This document shows, one piece after another, positions 26,485 to 34,685 of a DNA stretch of 64,000 nucleotides. Position numbers and translations under genes: made by a program. Source of the stretch: Oscillospiraceae bacterium (GTDB taxonomy: Bacteria; Bacillota; Clostridia; Oscillospirales; Oscillospiraceae); the NCBI GenBank assembly GCA_017516005.1, contig JAFWDU010000005.1, forward strand, positions 24,682-88,681, given 5' to 3'. Below the pieces are notes generated by a model. That model saw only the letters and a list, made by a program, of their open reading frames with translations. It had not been told where the DNA came from and made no database searches. Every line of letters starts with the position of its first letter. Positions within the stretch are counted from its first letter, which is position 1.

Positions 26485-28295
26485 GCTTCCAGTTCCTCCG
26501 GCGCCATCTGAATGTCGTAGACTCTGCGGTAAATTCCGTTGTTCTCCATCAGCTCCTGATGGGTGCCGAGTTCCGCAACCTGTCCGTTATCCAGCACCAG
26601 AATGCGGTCAGCCTGCATCAGAGTGGTAATACGGTGGGAAATCAGAATCATGGTGGCGCCATGCATATTTTCCTTCAGGGCATGGCGGATCTTTGCGTCC
26701 GTCTCCGCATCCACGGCGGAGAGGGAGTCGTCAAACACAAGAATCGGCGCGTTCTGCATCAGCATGCGTGCGATTGCCGTGCGCTGCTTCTGGCCGCCTG
26801 ACATGGTCACGCCACGTTCGCCGACAAAGGTGTCATAGCCCTGCGTAAAGTTTTCGATTGCCTCATCCAGGCAGGCGGTTGCCGATGCTTTTCGAACATC
26901 CCGCATATCCAGCTTGTTTCTGCCGATGGAGATATTCTCCGCAATGGTACGGGAGAACAGGAACGGTTCCTGAAGGACGATGCCGATATTCTTTCGCACC
27001 CAGGACGCCTTCATATCCGCCACGTCCACGCCGCCGATGGTGATTCTTCCCTGTTCCGGAGGCAGTTCATACAGACGGTCGAGCAGATACATGATTGTGG
27101 ATTTTCCGCTTCCCGTATTGCCCAGAATGCCGAATACGCTTCCGGCGGGGATGGTGAAGCTCACATCTTTCACGACCGGGACATCCGGCAGGTACTGGAA
27201 CGAAACATGCTCAAAGGAGATGTCCTTGTTCATATCGGGTTCCAGCGCATCCGGCTTGTCCTGCTCCATGGGAGATCTCATGATGTACAGGATACGGTCG
27301 AAGGAAATGCCCGCCTTGCTCATCTCGGAGACCATGCGGCCGAGCATGCGGATGGGCCAGGTCAGGATGGTGTTGTAGGAGATGAACGCGATGAACTCGC
27401 CTGCTGTCATTCTGCCCTTGACGCAGATATAGGAGCCAAGGACAATAATGAGCATTCTCTGCATGCCTGTGATCAGGTCGCCTACGCACCAGAACGCGGA
27501 CATCAGCTTTGTCAGGCGGATATTCAGATTGGTGAAGATATTGTTCTGTTTACCAAAGCGCTCGCACTCGTATTTCTCCCGCCCGAAGGCACGCACAACG
27601 CGGACACCGGTCAGATTTTCCTGGCAGATGGTGGACAGCACGCCCTCGTTCTCATCCACCTTCTGGAACTGTGCGCCGATTTTCTTATGGAACACAGCCG
27701 AATAGAGGGAAACAATGGGGAGTGTAAAGATGGCGACCAGGGACAGGGTCAGATTGATCCGGATCATGAAAATCATGCCCATAATCAGCAGAAGTGCGAC
27801 ACGGAAGAGGCTGGGCAGCTGCTCGGCCAGAAAACGTTTCACCGTGTCCACATCGGAGGTGCAGCGCTGAATAATATCTCCCGTCTGGTTTTTCATATGC
27901 CAGGCAAAGGGCAGATGCTCAATGTGGCGGAAGATCATGTCGCGCATTCTTTTTACAAGCGTCTCAGCGCCGGTTGCGTTGCTGACGCGCTGGGAAAAGC
28001 TGCACAAGGCAGCACAAACAGCAAGGGACACCACAATCACCGCAACAATCCAGAGCTGCCTGCGCAGATATTCCGCTCCTCCGATGCTATTCAGCCAGGA
28101 AAGAATCCATTTCGGAAGATCCGGATCCTTTGTTCCGATGACGCTGTCAACAGTAAAGCTGATTACTCGGGGAATCACCAGTTCAATGATGGAGTTGATG
28201 CTCGCAAGTAGTATCCCCAAAACAAAGAACCGCTTGCTGCCCTTAAGAAACTGCAGGGCAAGGCGGGTTCTGGTCAGGGAATTTGTGCCTTCCAT
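26481..28295 (-). CDS. ABC exporter half-transporter, first subunit of a heterodimer
   Basis: A 604-aa exporter subunit: six membrane helices (about 20-320) then an ATPase with Walker A GNTGSGKST, a canonical signature MSGGQKQR and Walker B ILVFDDSLSAVD. The residue after the Walker B Asp is Asp rather than Glu, the hallmark of the degenerate site in heterodimeric exporters. GAGAGGAATC lies upstream of the ATG. It is co-translated with the 608-aa partner. Confidence 0.93.
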   Translation of the reverse strand: MEGTNSLTRTRLALQFLKGSKRFFVLGILLASINSIIELVIPRVISFTVDSVIGTKDPDLPKWILSWLNSIGGAEYLRRQLWIVAVIVVSLAVCAALCSFSQRVSNATGAETLVKRMRDMIFRHIEHLPFAWHMKNQTGDIIQRCTSDVDTVKRFLAEQLPSLFRVALLLIMGMIFMIRINLTLSLVAIFTLPIVSLYSAVFHKKIGAQFQKVDENEGVLSTICQENLTGVRVVRAFGREKYECERFGKQNNIFTNLNIRLTKLMSAFWCVGDLITGMQRMLIIVLGSYICVKGRMTAGEFIAFISYNTILTWPIRMLGRMVSEMSKAGISFDRILYIMRSPMEQDKPDALEPDMNKDISFEHVSFQYLPDVPVVKDVSFTIPAGSVFGILGNTGSGKSTIMYLLDRLYELPPEQGRITIGGVDVADMKASWVRKNIGIVLQEPFLFSRTIAENISIGRNKLDMRDVRKASATACLDEAIENFTQGYDTFVGERGVTMSGGQKQRTAIARMLMQNAPILVFDDSLSAVDAETDAKIRHALKENMHGATMILISHRITTLMQADRILVLDNGQVAELGTHQELMENNGIYRRVYDIQMAPEELEA

Positions 28296-28359
28296 TTCTC
28301 TCAGATTCCTCTCTCATTTCAAAATTGCAACTCATACACGCGTCCGTGCGTGTTCGTTT

Positions 28360-28388
28360 ATTTTACCATATTTTATGAATAACCGCAA
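28360..28388 (-). promoter_or_regulatory. Promoter of the ABC exporter operon
   Basis: On the minus strand, TTGCGG (28383-28388), a 17-bp spacer and TAAAAT (28360-28365). A small ACACGC/GCGTGT hairpin lies in the leader. Confidence 0.55.
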
Positions 28389-28450
28389 CAATTAAAATTT
28401 GGATTGTCAACTTTTCTGCCAGAATTGCGCTCGTCCTGTACGGATGCAGG

Positions 28451-28490
28451 ACTGGCGGCAAACCGCCTGAACAGCAGGTTCACCGCCAGT
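28451..28490 (-). terminator. Hairpin after the DUF2975 / HTH / DUF4173 operon
   Basis: ACTGGCGG (28451-28458) pairs with CCGCCAGT (28483-28490), with an inner CCTG/CAGG stem. No U-tract follows on the minus strand, so termination is uncertain. Confidence 0.4.
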
Positions 28491-28502
28491 ATTCCGTCCA
28501 CT

Positions 28503-28952
28503 TCAAAAAGCTGCTTCAAAATAAAACCAACACGGCTCTATTCTCCGGATCCTCCCATGGTTGTCTCCGCGTTTTTCCCGCCATTCCCATTCTCCATTGG
28601 AGATCTGGACAAGAGGTATTTCCACCCCTTGAAAACAAACAGGAACGTCATCTTCCGAGTAGAAGAACCCGTAGTATTGGGACGAAGGCACCAATCCCCG
28701 TCCTGTTACCATATACTCAACAATGGTGTGGCCATCCCATCGGTACTCCGTAACACGCACTCCGCCCGGCGCACTGAGCGTTTCGCCATTCTCAAAGTGC
28801 GCCTGAAGATTCTCCTCGAGTTCTGCGCGGCTGTGCCTGTAATAACGCAGCGTCGTTTTTGCAGGATTCATGGTCAGATGCAGCAGAACAATTCCAAAAA
28901 CGGCCGCAACCAGAACAATCAGGATCACCAGTTTTTTTCGTTTTCCGTTCAT
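28503..28952 (-). CDS. Small single-pass membrane protein of unknown function
   Basis: The 149-aa product has a basic start, one membrane segment (about 8-30) and a soluble outer domain with many aromatic residues, ending in WFYFEAAF. I do not recognise a functional family; the SSQYYGFFYSEDDVP region and the aromatic C-terminus look like a small secreted beta domain. AAGGGAG precedes the ATG at 28952. It follows the DUF4173 protein by 50 bases and probably belongs to the same operon. Confidence 0.65.
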   Translation of the reverse strand: MNGKRKKLVILIVLVAAVFGIVLLHLTMNPAKTTLRYYRHSRAELEENLQAHFENGETLSAPGGVRVTEYRWDGHTIVEYMVTGRGLVPSSQYYGFFYSEDDVPVCFQGVEIPLVQISNGEWEWREKRGDNHGRIRRIEPCWFYFEAAF

Positions 28953-29002
28953 GGTAGTTCTCCCTTCCGTGTGGTCTTGATTCTGTCTCAGCTGAGGCCG
29001 AT

Positions 29003-30334
29003 CTAGTAAAGGCTGAGAACGGCAAGCGTTGCTGCGCCGATGATCATCCAGATCCGGAAACTCTTTCTGTGCGTCAGATGGGTGACAAGCGCACAGACAC
29101 AGCCGCACAGCAGTACGCAGGCAAGCCAGCTGCTTTCCAGACGCTTCGGAGTGAATCCGAAGCAGGAGATATACAACCCCAGCTTTGAGAGGGCAATCAC
29201 TGCAAAGATCATGCTTTCAGCCAGCAGCAGGATGCTCATGATATTGAGCGTACGGTCTGTCCTCTTGTCCGTCGTTCCGGTCTTTGTCACCAGCCAGAAC
29301 AGGACAAAATTGATTGCCATGACGCGGCACAGCTCAAAGAAGCCCTGTCTGGCGTATTCCGCCACCGTAAATCCGTCCGGAAGCGTCCGTGTGAACGCGC
29401 CGAAAAGGTAACGCGCCTGCAGAAAGAAAAACACCAGATACATGGCACTGAATACACCGAGCACTGCCAGCCACACGGCGGATGGAACCTGGCGGAGTCT
29501 GGCAAGCGTCTGCTTTGCCAGCGTGCCGCGCTCGAGCACCCGTTCCCTGTCCTGTCTTCCAAGTCCGGCGCTCAGGCCAAACACATACGCGCCGACTGGC
29601 AGACTCAGCAGTACGCGTCCGACAACATCCCCGTCGATTCTCAGGTTCAGTCCAAAACGCAGCCGGTCCAGAAGCCCCTGAAATGCGCCGTCCGCTCCCG
29701 CCAGCTGTCTGGCGGAAAGAATCAGCAGTGCCAATCCCGCCAGGGCAGCAATGAGCACGGCGGCCGCCGTCCGGCCGCTTCCCTCCCGCTTCGGCTTCTG
29801 ACGAAACGCGCTGAAGACACAGCGGATGCGGAGGAAGAAATTTCCGAAGGGCACAAGTACAAAACCGTTCAGCGCATCCAGGGGAAGCAGGCTTCCGGAT
29901 TCCCCTCCTGCCAGTCTGTCCGTGCGGGAAATGGCCCACCAGACAGCAAATATATGAAGGAACAGAACCGTCTGTCCCTCATTCCATACCGGCTCCTGAT
30001 CTGGATGCACCCGCACAAACAGGCTCAGAAGGACAACAGCAGCGCAGCCGAGCCAGATCCAGCTCTCCGGCAGCCGTTTCGTTGTCCAGTGCAGATATTC
30101 CGTCATGAGGACGAACACCAGGGCAAATACCGTCAGCAGGATTCTCCACTTCCATCCCCACTCGTAGAACAGACCGTCTATACTGAAATAGGAATAAACA
30201 TACAGGTATGCGGCGGCATACATGACAAAAGCGCAGACACGCTCGCGAGAAGAGGAGGAGAACGCATGAGTCCGCTCCAAATCCGGATTCTCCTGCAGAA
30301 CGACCGCTTGATTCTGCGAAGGATTCTCTTCCAT
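29003..30334 (-). CDS. DUF4153/DUF4173-type polytopic membrane protein
   Basis: 443 aa with about 11 hydrophobic segments and a cytoplasmic tail at the start. The block VAEYARQGFFELCRVMAINF is typical of the DUF4173 family. Function unknown. Its ATG overlaps the stop of the small HTH protein upstream by one base, so translation is coupled. Family members often sit, as here, beside a DUF2975 protein and a short Cro/CI regulator, suggesting a regulated envelope function. Confidence 0.8.
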   Translation of the reverse strand: MEENPSQNQAVVLQENPDLERTHAFSSSSRERVCAFVMYAAAYLYVYSYFSIDGLFYEWGWKWRILLTVFALVFVLMTEYLHWTTKRLPESWIWLGCAAVVLLSLFVRVHPDQEPVWNEGQTVLFLHIFAVWWAISRTDRLAGGESGSLLPLDALNGFVLVPFGNFFLRIRCVFSAFRQKPKREGSGRTAAAVLIAALAGLALLILSARQLAGADGAFQGLLDRLRFGLNLRIDGDVVGRVLLSLPVGAYVFGLSAGLGRQDRERVLERGTLAKQTLARLRQVPSAVWLAVLGVFSAMYLVFFFLQARYLFGAFTRTLPDGFTVAEYARQGFFELCRVMAINFVLFWLVTKTGTTDKRTDRTLNIMSILLLAESMIFAVIALSKLGLYISCFGFTPKRLESSWLACVLLCGCVCALVTHLTHRKSFRIWMIIGAATLAVLSLY

Positions 30335-30558
30335 CAGTCTCTCCCCTCCTCACCGTCTCTTCGAAACTCCAGCAGATCACCCGGCTGGCAGTCAAGTACA
30401 TCACAAAGCGCCATCAGCGTTGAGAACCGGATGGCTTTGGCCTTGTTGTTCTTCAATATGGAAAGATTCGCCGGTGTGATGCCAACCCGCTCGGCAAGCT
30501 CTCCCGCAGAGATTTTCCGTTTGGCCATCACAACATCAAGATTGACAAGAATTTCCAT
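30334..30558 (-). CDS. Cro/CI-type HTH regulator, YozG-like
   Basis: A 74-aa protein that is almost entirely one helix-turn-helix domain: RKISAGELAERVGITPANLSI gives the recognition helices, followed by ALCDVLDCQPGDLLEF, the classic end of this family. It sits 9 bases after the DUF2975 gene. It probably represses its own operon; TATCG half-sites surround the promoter at 31043-31094. Confidence 0.88.
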   Translation of the reverse strand: MEILVNLDVVMAKRKISAGELAERVGITPANLSILKNNKAKAIRFSTLMALCDVLDCQPGDLLEFRRDGEEGRD

Positions 30559-30567
30559 GATGTCACC

Positions 30568-31017
30568 TCAGATCGTCAGATCCAGCTCATCTTTCATGGC
30601 GATTGCCTGCTCAAACGCATTTTTGACAATGCGGACAATCAGCGCCATGAAACCCGCGGCAGCAGCGACAAAGGCAAACGGCAGATAGTACAGCGCACTC
30701 AGTGCGCAAATGCCTGCTGCTCCTGCGCAGCACCAGCTGATGATGCGCATGCGCCGTACATTCTCCCGGATGAAGATTCCGCCTTTCCGGATTTCGTTGA
30801 GCAGTTCCCAGAGCTGTCCAAGGCACAGCCAGGCCAGGATGCTTCCGATGCAAATAGTAACAATCAGGAGAATTCCATTCTGCCAGTGATAGAACTTCCA
30901 CTGCACAAACCACTTTGCAATCCAGTAACTGCCGGCGTCAAGCGCAAGAAGCAGCACCGCAAACAGCACAACGCAGGCCTGGGAGAGTACGATGCTCCGG
31001 TCTTTGGTCCAATTCAT
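30568..31017 (-). CDS. DUF2975 membrane protein
   Basis: 149 aa with four predicted membrane segments and the charged loop WELLNEIRKGGIFIRENVRRMR, which is the hallmark of DUF2975. Function unknown; the family is nearly always encoded next to a short YozG-like regulator, as here. The start at 31017 has AAGGAG upstream and lies directly behind the promoter. First gene of the operon. Confidence 0.85.
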   Translation of the reverse strand: MNWTKDRSIVLSQACVVLFAVLLLALDAGSYWIAKWFVQWKFYHWQNGILLIVTICIGSILAWLCLGQLWELLNEIRKGGIFIRENVRRMRIISWCCAGAAGICALSALYYLPFAFVAAAAGFMALIVRIVKNAFEQAIAMKDELDLTI

Positions 31018-31042
31018 ACGGATCACACTCCTTATGGCGCAA

Positions 31043-31071
31043 GAATAGCATGATGAATTATCGTTTGTCAA
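31043..31071 (-). promoter_or_regulatory. Promoter of the DUF2975 operon
   Basis: On the minus strand, a perfect TTGACA (31066-31071), a 17-bp spacer and CTATTC (31043-31048). Confidence 0.6.
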
Positions 31072-31094
31072 GAGTAATTTATCGTTTTTCGATA
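31059..31094. promoter_or_regulatory. Candidate operator for the YozG-like repressor
   Basis: TATCGTTTTTCGATA (31080-31094) is an inverted repeat just upstream of the -35, and a further TATCGTTT (31059-31066) abuts the -35. The repeated half-site around the promoter suits a Cro/CI dimer. Confidence 0.45.
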
Positions 31095-31320
31095 TTTTTT
31101 TCTCGTCCTGCGATATGTCTCTGTATCCTGTTTCCGCATGCGGCCGAGTGCAGCACATTCCTTTTCAAACGTTCCCGCTTCTGTGGGATGTATGATGCGG
31201 AAGTAATCCTTCCGATATCATCCGTCCACTCTATTTAAATGGTTCCCGTCAGCGTATATCCCAGGTTTCCCATGTTCTCCGTCAAGAAGATCAGCCTCCG
31301 ATTTCTTCACAAAAAATTCA

Positions 31321-31348
31321 TTGCAATTCGTAGAAAGTATGCTACAAT
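31321..31348 (+). promoter_or_regulatory. Promoter of the ferredoxin gene
   Basis: TTGCAA (31321-31326), a 16-bp spacer and TACAAT (31343-31348), about 33 bases before the start. Confidence 0.6.
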
Positions 31349-31381
31349 GACCTTGCAATCACTATTTGGAGGTGTACTAGA

Positions 31382-31552
31382 ATGGCATATGTAATCAGTG
31401 ACGCATGCGCTTGCTGCGGCAGCTGTGCAGATCAGTGCCCCGTCGGCGCGATCTCCATGGGAGCGGAGCATTACGAGATTGACGCGGATCTGTGCGCAGA
31501 ATGCGGCGCCTGCGCCGATCAGTGCCCCGTAGAGGCAATCTCCCAGGGTTAA
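31382..31552 (+). CDS. 2[4Fe-4S] clostridial-type ferredoxin
   Basis: A 56-aa electron carrier with two CxxCxxCxxxCP clusters: C-A-C-C-G-S-C-A-D-Q-C-P near residue 10 and C-A-E-C-G-A-C-A-D-Q-C-P near residue 38, each followed by V-x-A-I-S. All eight cluster cysteines are present. GGAGGTG precedes the ATG. It has its own promoter and terminator, so it is expressed alone and at high level, as is usual for clostridial ferredoxins. Confidence 0.97.
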   Translation: MAYVISDACACCGSCADQCPVGAISMGAEHYEIDADLCAECGACADQCPVEAISQG

Positions 31553-31564
31553 TCGACCAAACTG

Positions 31565-31592
31565 ATGGGCCTGTGCAGATGCACAGGCCCAT
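31565..31592 (+). terminator. Terminator of the ferredoxin gene
   Basis: A 12-bp stem (31565-31576 with 31581-31592) with an AGAT loop, followed by a T-rich stretch that also leads into the next gene. Confidence 0.75.
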
Positions 31593-31606
31593 TCCATTTA
31601 TTCAGA

Positions 31607-32323
31607 ATGGCGGTGATCCCTACGAGTCTTGAACAGATCGGCCCCTACACGCTCTCCACGGAAGGCGCATTTCCCCTGAGTACAGATTCCATGCTTCTTG
31701 GCGCCTTTGCTTCTCCGAAGCCGGGCAGCCGTGTCTGCGATCTGGGCTGCGGCAGCGGCGTAATCGGTCTGCTGCTTCTGAGCCGCTGCGGGAATCTGCA
31801 GATCACCGGCATGGACTGTAATGCCGATGCGCTTCACTGCGCGGAAGGAAACATCGCCCGGAATCAGCTTTCTGACCGCTTCCTTGCGGTACAGGCGGAT
31901 CTTCGGGATCTTGACACGCTCCCAAACGGAGCGTTTGCATATGCTGTCTCCAACCCGCCCTACTTTTCTTCCGGAAGCGGCGCTATTCGGACTGCGCACA
32001 GTCAGGCGGCCAGCGAGGATTCCTGCAGTATGGATCAGCTGTTTCAGGCAGCAGACCGTGTGCTTCAATGGAGCGGCCGTTTTGCATTGGTTCATCGACC
32101 GGAACGACTCAGCGACCTTTGCTGCTGCGGGAGAGCACACCATCTGGAGCTGAAAAGGCTCCGTATGGTCCGGCACCATTCGGGCGCCGCTCCTTCCCTA
32201 CTCCTCTGCGAATTTCGAAAAGGCGGACATTCCGGAGTTCAGTATGACCCGGATCTGATTCTTCATCTTCCCGACGGCTCCCCCAGTCCGGAAATGAAGG
32301 CAATTTATCATATGGAGGGCTGA
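31607..32323 (+). CDS. TrmN6/YfiC-like adenine-N6 methyltransferase
   Basis: 238 aa, the class of tRNA1(Val) A37 N6-methyltransferases. SAM motif I is VCDLGCGSGVIGLLL, and the catalytic tetrad NPPY (SNPPYFSSG) marks an N6-adenine methylase. STDSMLLGAFA matches the family start. The start is unclear: the ATG at 31607 lies 15 bases after the ferredoxin terminator and has no good ribosome binding site. It is followed by rsmI after one base, a pairing common in Firmicutes (yabB-yabC). Confidence 0.88.
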   Translation: MAVIPTSLEQIGPYTLSTEGAFPLSTDSMLLGAFASPKPGSRVCDLGCGSGVIGLLLLSRCGNLQITGMDCNADALHCAEGNIARNQLSDRFLAVQADLRDLDTLPNGAFAYAVSNPPYFSSGSGAIRTAHSQAASEDSCSMDQLFQAADRVLQWSGRFALVHRPERLSDLCCCGRAHHLELKRLRMVRHHSGAAPSLLLCEFRKGGHSGVQYDPDLILHLPDGSPSPEMKAIYHMEG

Positions 32324-32324
32324 C

Positions 32325-33149
32325 ATGCTCTATCTCGTTCCTACGCCCATCGGCAACTTAAGCGATATTTCTGATCGGATCCGGCAGGTCCTGAGCGAGG
32401 CGGATTTCATTGCCGCCGAGGATACCCGCGTTTCAAGGAAACTCCTCAATTATCTCCAGATCAAACGTCCCCTGGTCAGCTATCATGAACACAATCAGAC
32501 CGTTGCGGGGCCGAAGATTCTGCAGCGGCTTCTGGCAGGAGAAACCTGCGCGCTTGTGACCGATGCCGGCACGCCGGCGATCTCCGACCCCGGAGAGGCG
32601 CTCGTTGCACTCTGCGCGGAAGCAGGTGTCCCGGTCTGCGCCATTCCCGGCCCCTGTGCCCTGATTACTGCACTGTGTGTCTCCGGGCTTCCTACCAGCC
32701 GCTTTACTTTTGAGGGATTTCTGCCGGCCGGTTCAAAAGAGTGCAGAGACCGGCTTTCCTCCCTGACTGCCGAAAGCAGAACCATGATCTTTTATGAGGC
32801 GCCTCACAGGCTTCGCGCTACGCTCAGTTCTCTTCAGAAAGCCTTCGGCGGAAGCCGCCGCATTGCGCTTTGCCGGGAACTGACAAAGCTGCATGAAGAG
32901 ATCCTGCGGATGACCCTGGAGGAGGCATGCGCCTATTATGATCAGAACGAACCCCGGGGGGAATACGTTCTCGTTGTAGAAGGGGCGCCGGAAACCGCAG
33001 CGGAAACCAGCACTCTGGAAGAAGCGCTCAGCCTTGTTCGTCAGCAGATCTCCGAAGGAAAGAGCAAAAAAGACGCCGTGAAAGCAGTCTCAGCGCTGAC
33101 CGGTTTTCCGAAAAACGCACTGTATGATGCAGTGCTGAAGGAAATCTAG
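32325..33149 (+). CDS. rsmI: 16S rRNA (cytidine-1402-2'-O)-methyltransferase RsmI
   Basis: 274-aa SAM enzyme of the tetrapyrrole-methylase fold that modifies the same nucleotide as RsmH. Family blocks: LVPTPIGNLSDIS at the start, AAEDTRVSRKLL, VTDAGTPAISDPG and FYEAPHRL. A C-terminal EGKSKKDAVKAVS region is the usual small extra domain. Its ATG comes one base after the upstream stop, with GGAGGG in the overlap. It ends in TAG. Confidence 0.95.
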   Translation: MLYLVPTPIGNLSDISDRIRQVLSEADFIAAEDTRVSRKLLNYLQIKRPLVSYHEHNQTVAGPKILQRLLAGETCALVTDAGTPAISDPGEALVALCAEAGVPVCAIPGPCALITALCVSGLPTSRFTFEGFLPAGSKECRDRLSSLTAESRTMIFYEAPHRLRATLSSLQKAFGGSRRIALCRELTKLHEEILRMTLEEACAYYDQNEPRGEYVLVVEGAPETAAETSTLEEALSLVRQQISEGKSKKDAVKAVSALTGFPKNALYDAVLKEI

Positions 33150-33297
33150 AAACACAAAAACGGAACTCACCGCAAACCAGATTCGCAAAACATCCAGGAT
33201 CTGCGATTCTCTGCACGGTACGCGTGTCCTCCCGTCGGAAGATCCGGATCTCTTTCTGAATTATCCTGAGCCATGAAATCCAAATTGTTATCATCCT
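33150..33297. other. Stretch between rsmI and its terminator
   Basis: About 150 bases with no convincing gene on either strand. It would form a long 3' untranslated region of rsmI or hold a small RNA; I see no strong internal structure. Confidence 0.4.
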
Positions 33298-33333
33298 TCA
33301 CCGGACTGCCTTGCGGCAGTCCGGTGATTTTTT
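33298..33333 (+). terminator. Terminator downstream of rsmI
   Basis: A perfect 13-bp stem (33298-33310 with 33315-33327), TTGC loop and six T. Confidence 0.9.
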
Positions 33334-33525
33334 GTTCCACCAGCCCGGATCGAGAGAACTCTTTTTTCCGTCCTAATGTGATTCCGCACAGGCGCATCGC
33401 ATTTTTCGTTTTGCACCTTTTTCGATTATTCAGCCCGCAAATATGCCGGTTTTCCTTCTATTCCCTTTCATTTCAGCATTCATTTTGTCCTTTTCCTGCA
33501 CCCTAAAAAAAATTTCAAAAACCGC

Positions 33526-33571
33526 TTGACAAAACTGTATCAATGTATTATTGTATTACTGTCCTAATACA
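33526..33571 (+). promoter_or_regulatory. Promoter and GntR operator of the YtrA-type operon
   Basis: TTGACA (33526-33531), a 17-bp spacer and TATTGT (33549-33554). The inverted repeat TGTATTA-6-TAATACA (33552-33571) overlaps the end of the -10 and the start point, a good site for the GntR protein encoded next. Confidence 0.75.
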
Positions 33572-33589
33572 ATAACGTGAGGTGATCTC

Positions 33590-33934
33590 ATGGAATGGCA
33601 ATTGTCTGAAGACAGGCCGATCTTCCAGCAGCTCTATGAACAGCTGTGCCGCCGGATTCTTACCGGTGTATATCCCCCGGGTTCCCGGATGCCTTCGGTA
33701 CGGGATGTCGCATCGGAAGCAGGGGTGAACCCGAATACCATGCAGCGGGCGCTGCAGCAGCTAGACAGCGTCGGTCTGACCGAGTCGACACGCACCAGCG
33801 GACGTACGGTAACCACAGACGAGGCGCTGATGCGTCAGATCCGCGAGGAACTCGCACAGGGTGCTGTGCAGCAGTTCTACGCAGAAACCTCTGCCCTTGG
33901 TTATACACGGGAAGAGGCCAAACAGCTTCTTTAA
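33590..33934 (+). CDS. GntR-family repressor, YtrA subfamily
   Basis: A 114-aa regulator with a winged helix (PIFQQLYEQLCRRILTGVYPPGSRMPSVRDVA, then VNPNTMQRALQQLDSVGL) and a short C-terminal dimerisation tail, as in YtrA. GAGGTGATCTC lies ahead of the ATG. YtrA-type repressors control the ABC genes beside them and often respond to envelope stress; the operator at 33552-33571 fits autoregulation. The two ABC genes follow directly. Confidence 0.92.
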   Translation: MEWQLSEDRPIFQQLYEQLCRRILTGVYPPGSRMPSVRDVASEAGVNPNTMQRALQQLDSVGLTESTRTSGRTVTTDEALMRQIREELAQGAVQQFYAETSALGYTREEAKQLL

Positions 33935-33950
33935 TCTGGAGGAAACGATT

Positions 33951-34685
33951 ATGAATGAAAATGTGATTCAATGCATCAATCTCAGCAAGGATTACGGCAG
34001 CGGTCCTGTTCTGGAGCAGCTGAATCTGACCATCGGCAGCGGACGGATCATCGGTCTCCTCGGCCCGAACGGCACCGGTAAGACTACGCTCATCAAGATT
34101 CTGGCAGGCCTGCTGCAGCCCACTTCCGGTCAGGTTCTGGTGGATGGACATGTCCCCGGCCCGGAAAGCAAAGCGGTTGTCAGCTATCTTCCGGACAAGA
34201 TGTATTTCGCTGACTGGATGAAAGCCAAGGATCTGCTGGATCTCTTCGAAGATTTCTATGCAGACTTCGACCGCGCAAAAGCGGAGCAGATGTGTGCTTC
34301 TCTGGGCATCGTTCCCACGCAGCGCATGAAGACCATGTCCAAAGGCACGAAGGAGAAGATGCAGCTGGTTCTGGTCATGAGCCGCAAAGCAAAGCTCTAT
34401 CTTCTCGATGAACCCATTGCCGGTGTTGACCCGGCAGCCCGTGATTTCATTATGAACACGATTCTGACCAACTACTCCCAGGACGGCACCGTGCTGATCT
34501 CCACCCACCTGATCGGCGACATTGAGCGCGTGCTCGATGAAGTGCTCTTCCTGAAGGACACCAAGGTCGTTCTCCACGACACTGTGGACAACATCCGGGA
34601 GCAGCAGGGCAAGAGCGTTGACGCCCTGTTCCGTGAGATGTTCCGCATGAACCCGATTGAGGGAGGTAATCAAGATGCTCAGTAA
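33951..34685 (+). CDS. ABC transporter ATPase, YtrB-like
   Basis: 244-aa nucleotide-binding subunit. Walker A is GPNGTGKTT, Walker B LYLLDEPIAGVD, and the signature is the variant MSKGTKEK rather than LSGGQ, as is usual in this branch. GGAGGAAACG precedes the ATG at 33951. Its end overlaps the permease gene by 11 bases. It works with the 275-aa membrane subunit, probably as an exporter or stress-sensing transporter. Confidence 0.92.
   Translation: MNENVIQCINLSKDYGSGPVLEQLNLTIGSGRIIGLLGPNGTGKTTLIKILAGLLQPTSGQVLVDGHVPGPESKAVVSYLPDKMYFADWMKAKDLLDLFEDFYADFDRAKAEQMCASLGIVPTQRMKTMSKGTKEKMQLVLVMSRKAKLYLLDEPIAGVDPAARDFIMNTILTNYSQDGTVLISTHLIGDIERVLDEVLFLKDTKVVLHDTVDNIREQQGKSVDALFREMFRMNPIEGGNQDAQ

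Noticed and set aside
31565..31606. A longer start of the TrmN6-like gene at 31565
   Set aside because: Those codons are the arms of the ferredoxin terminator, and the added residues do not match the family.
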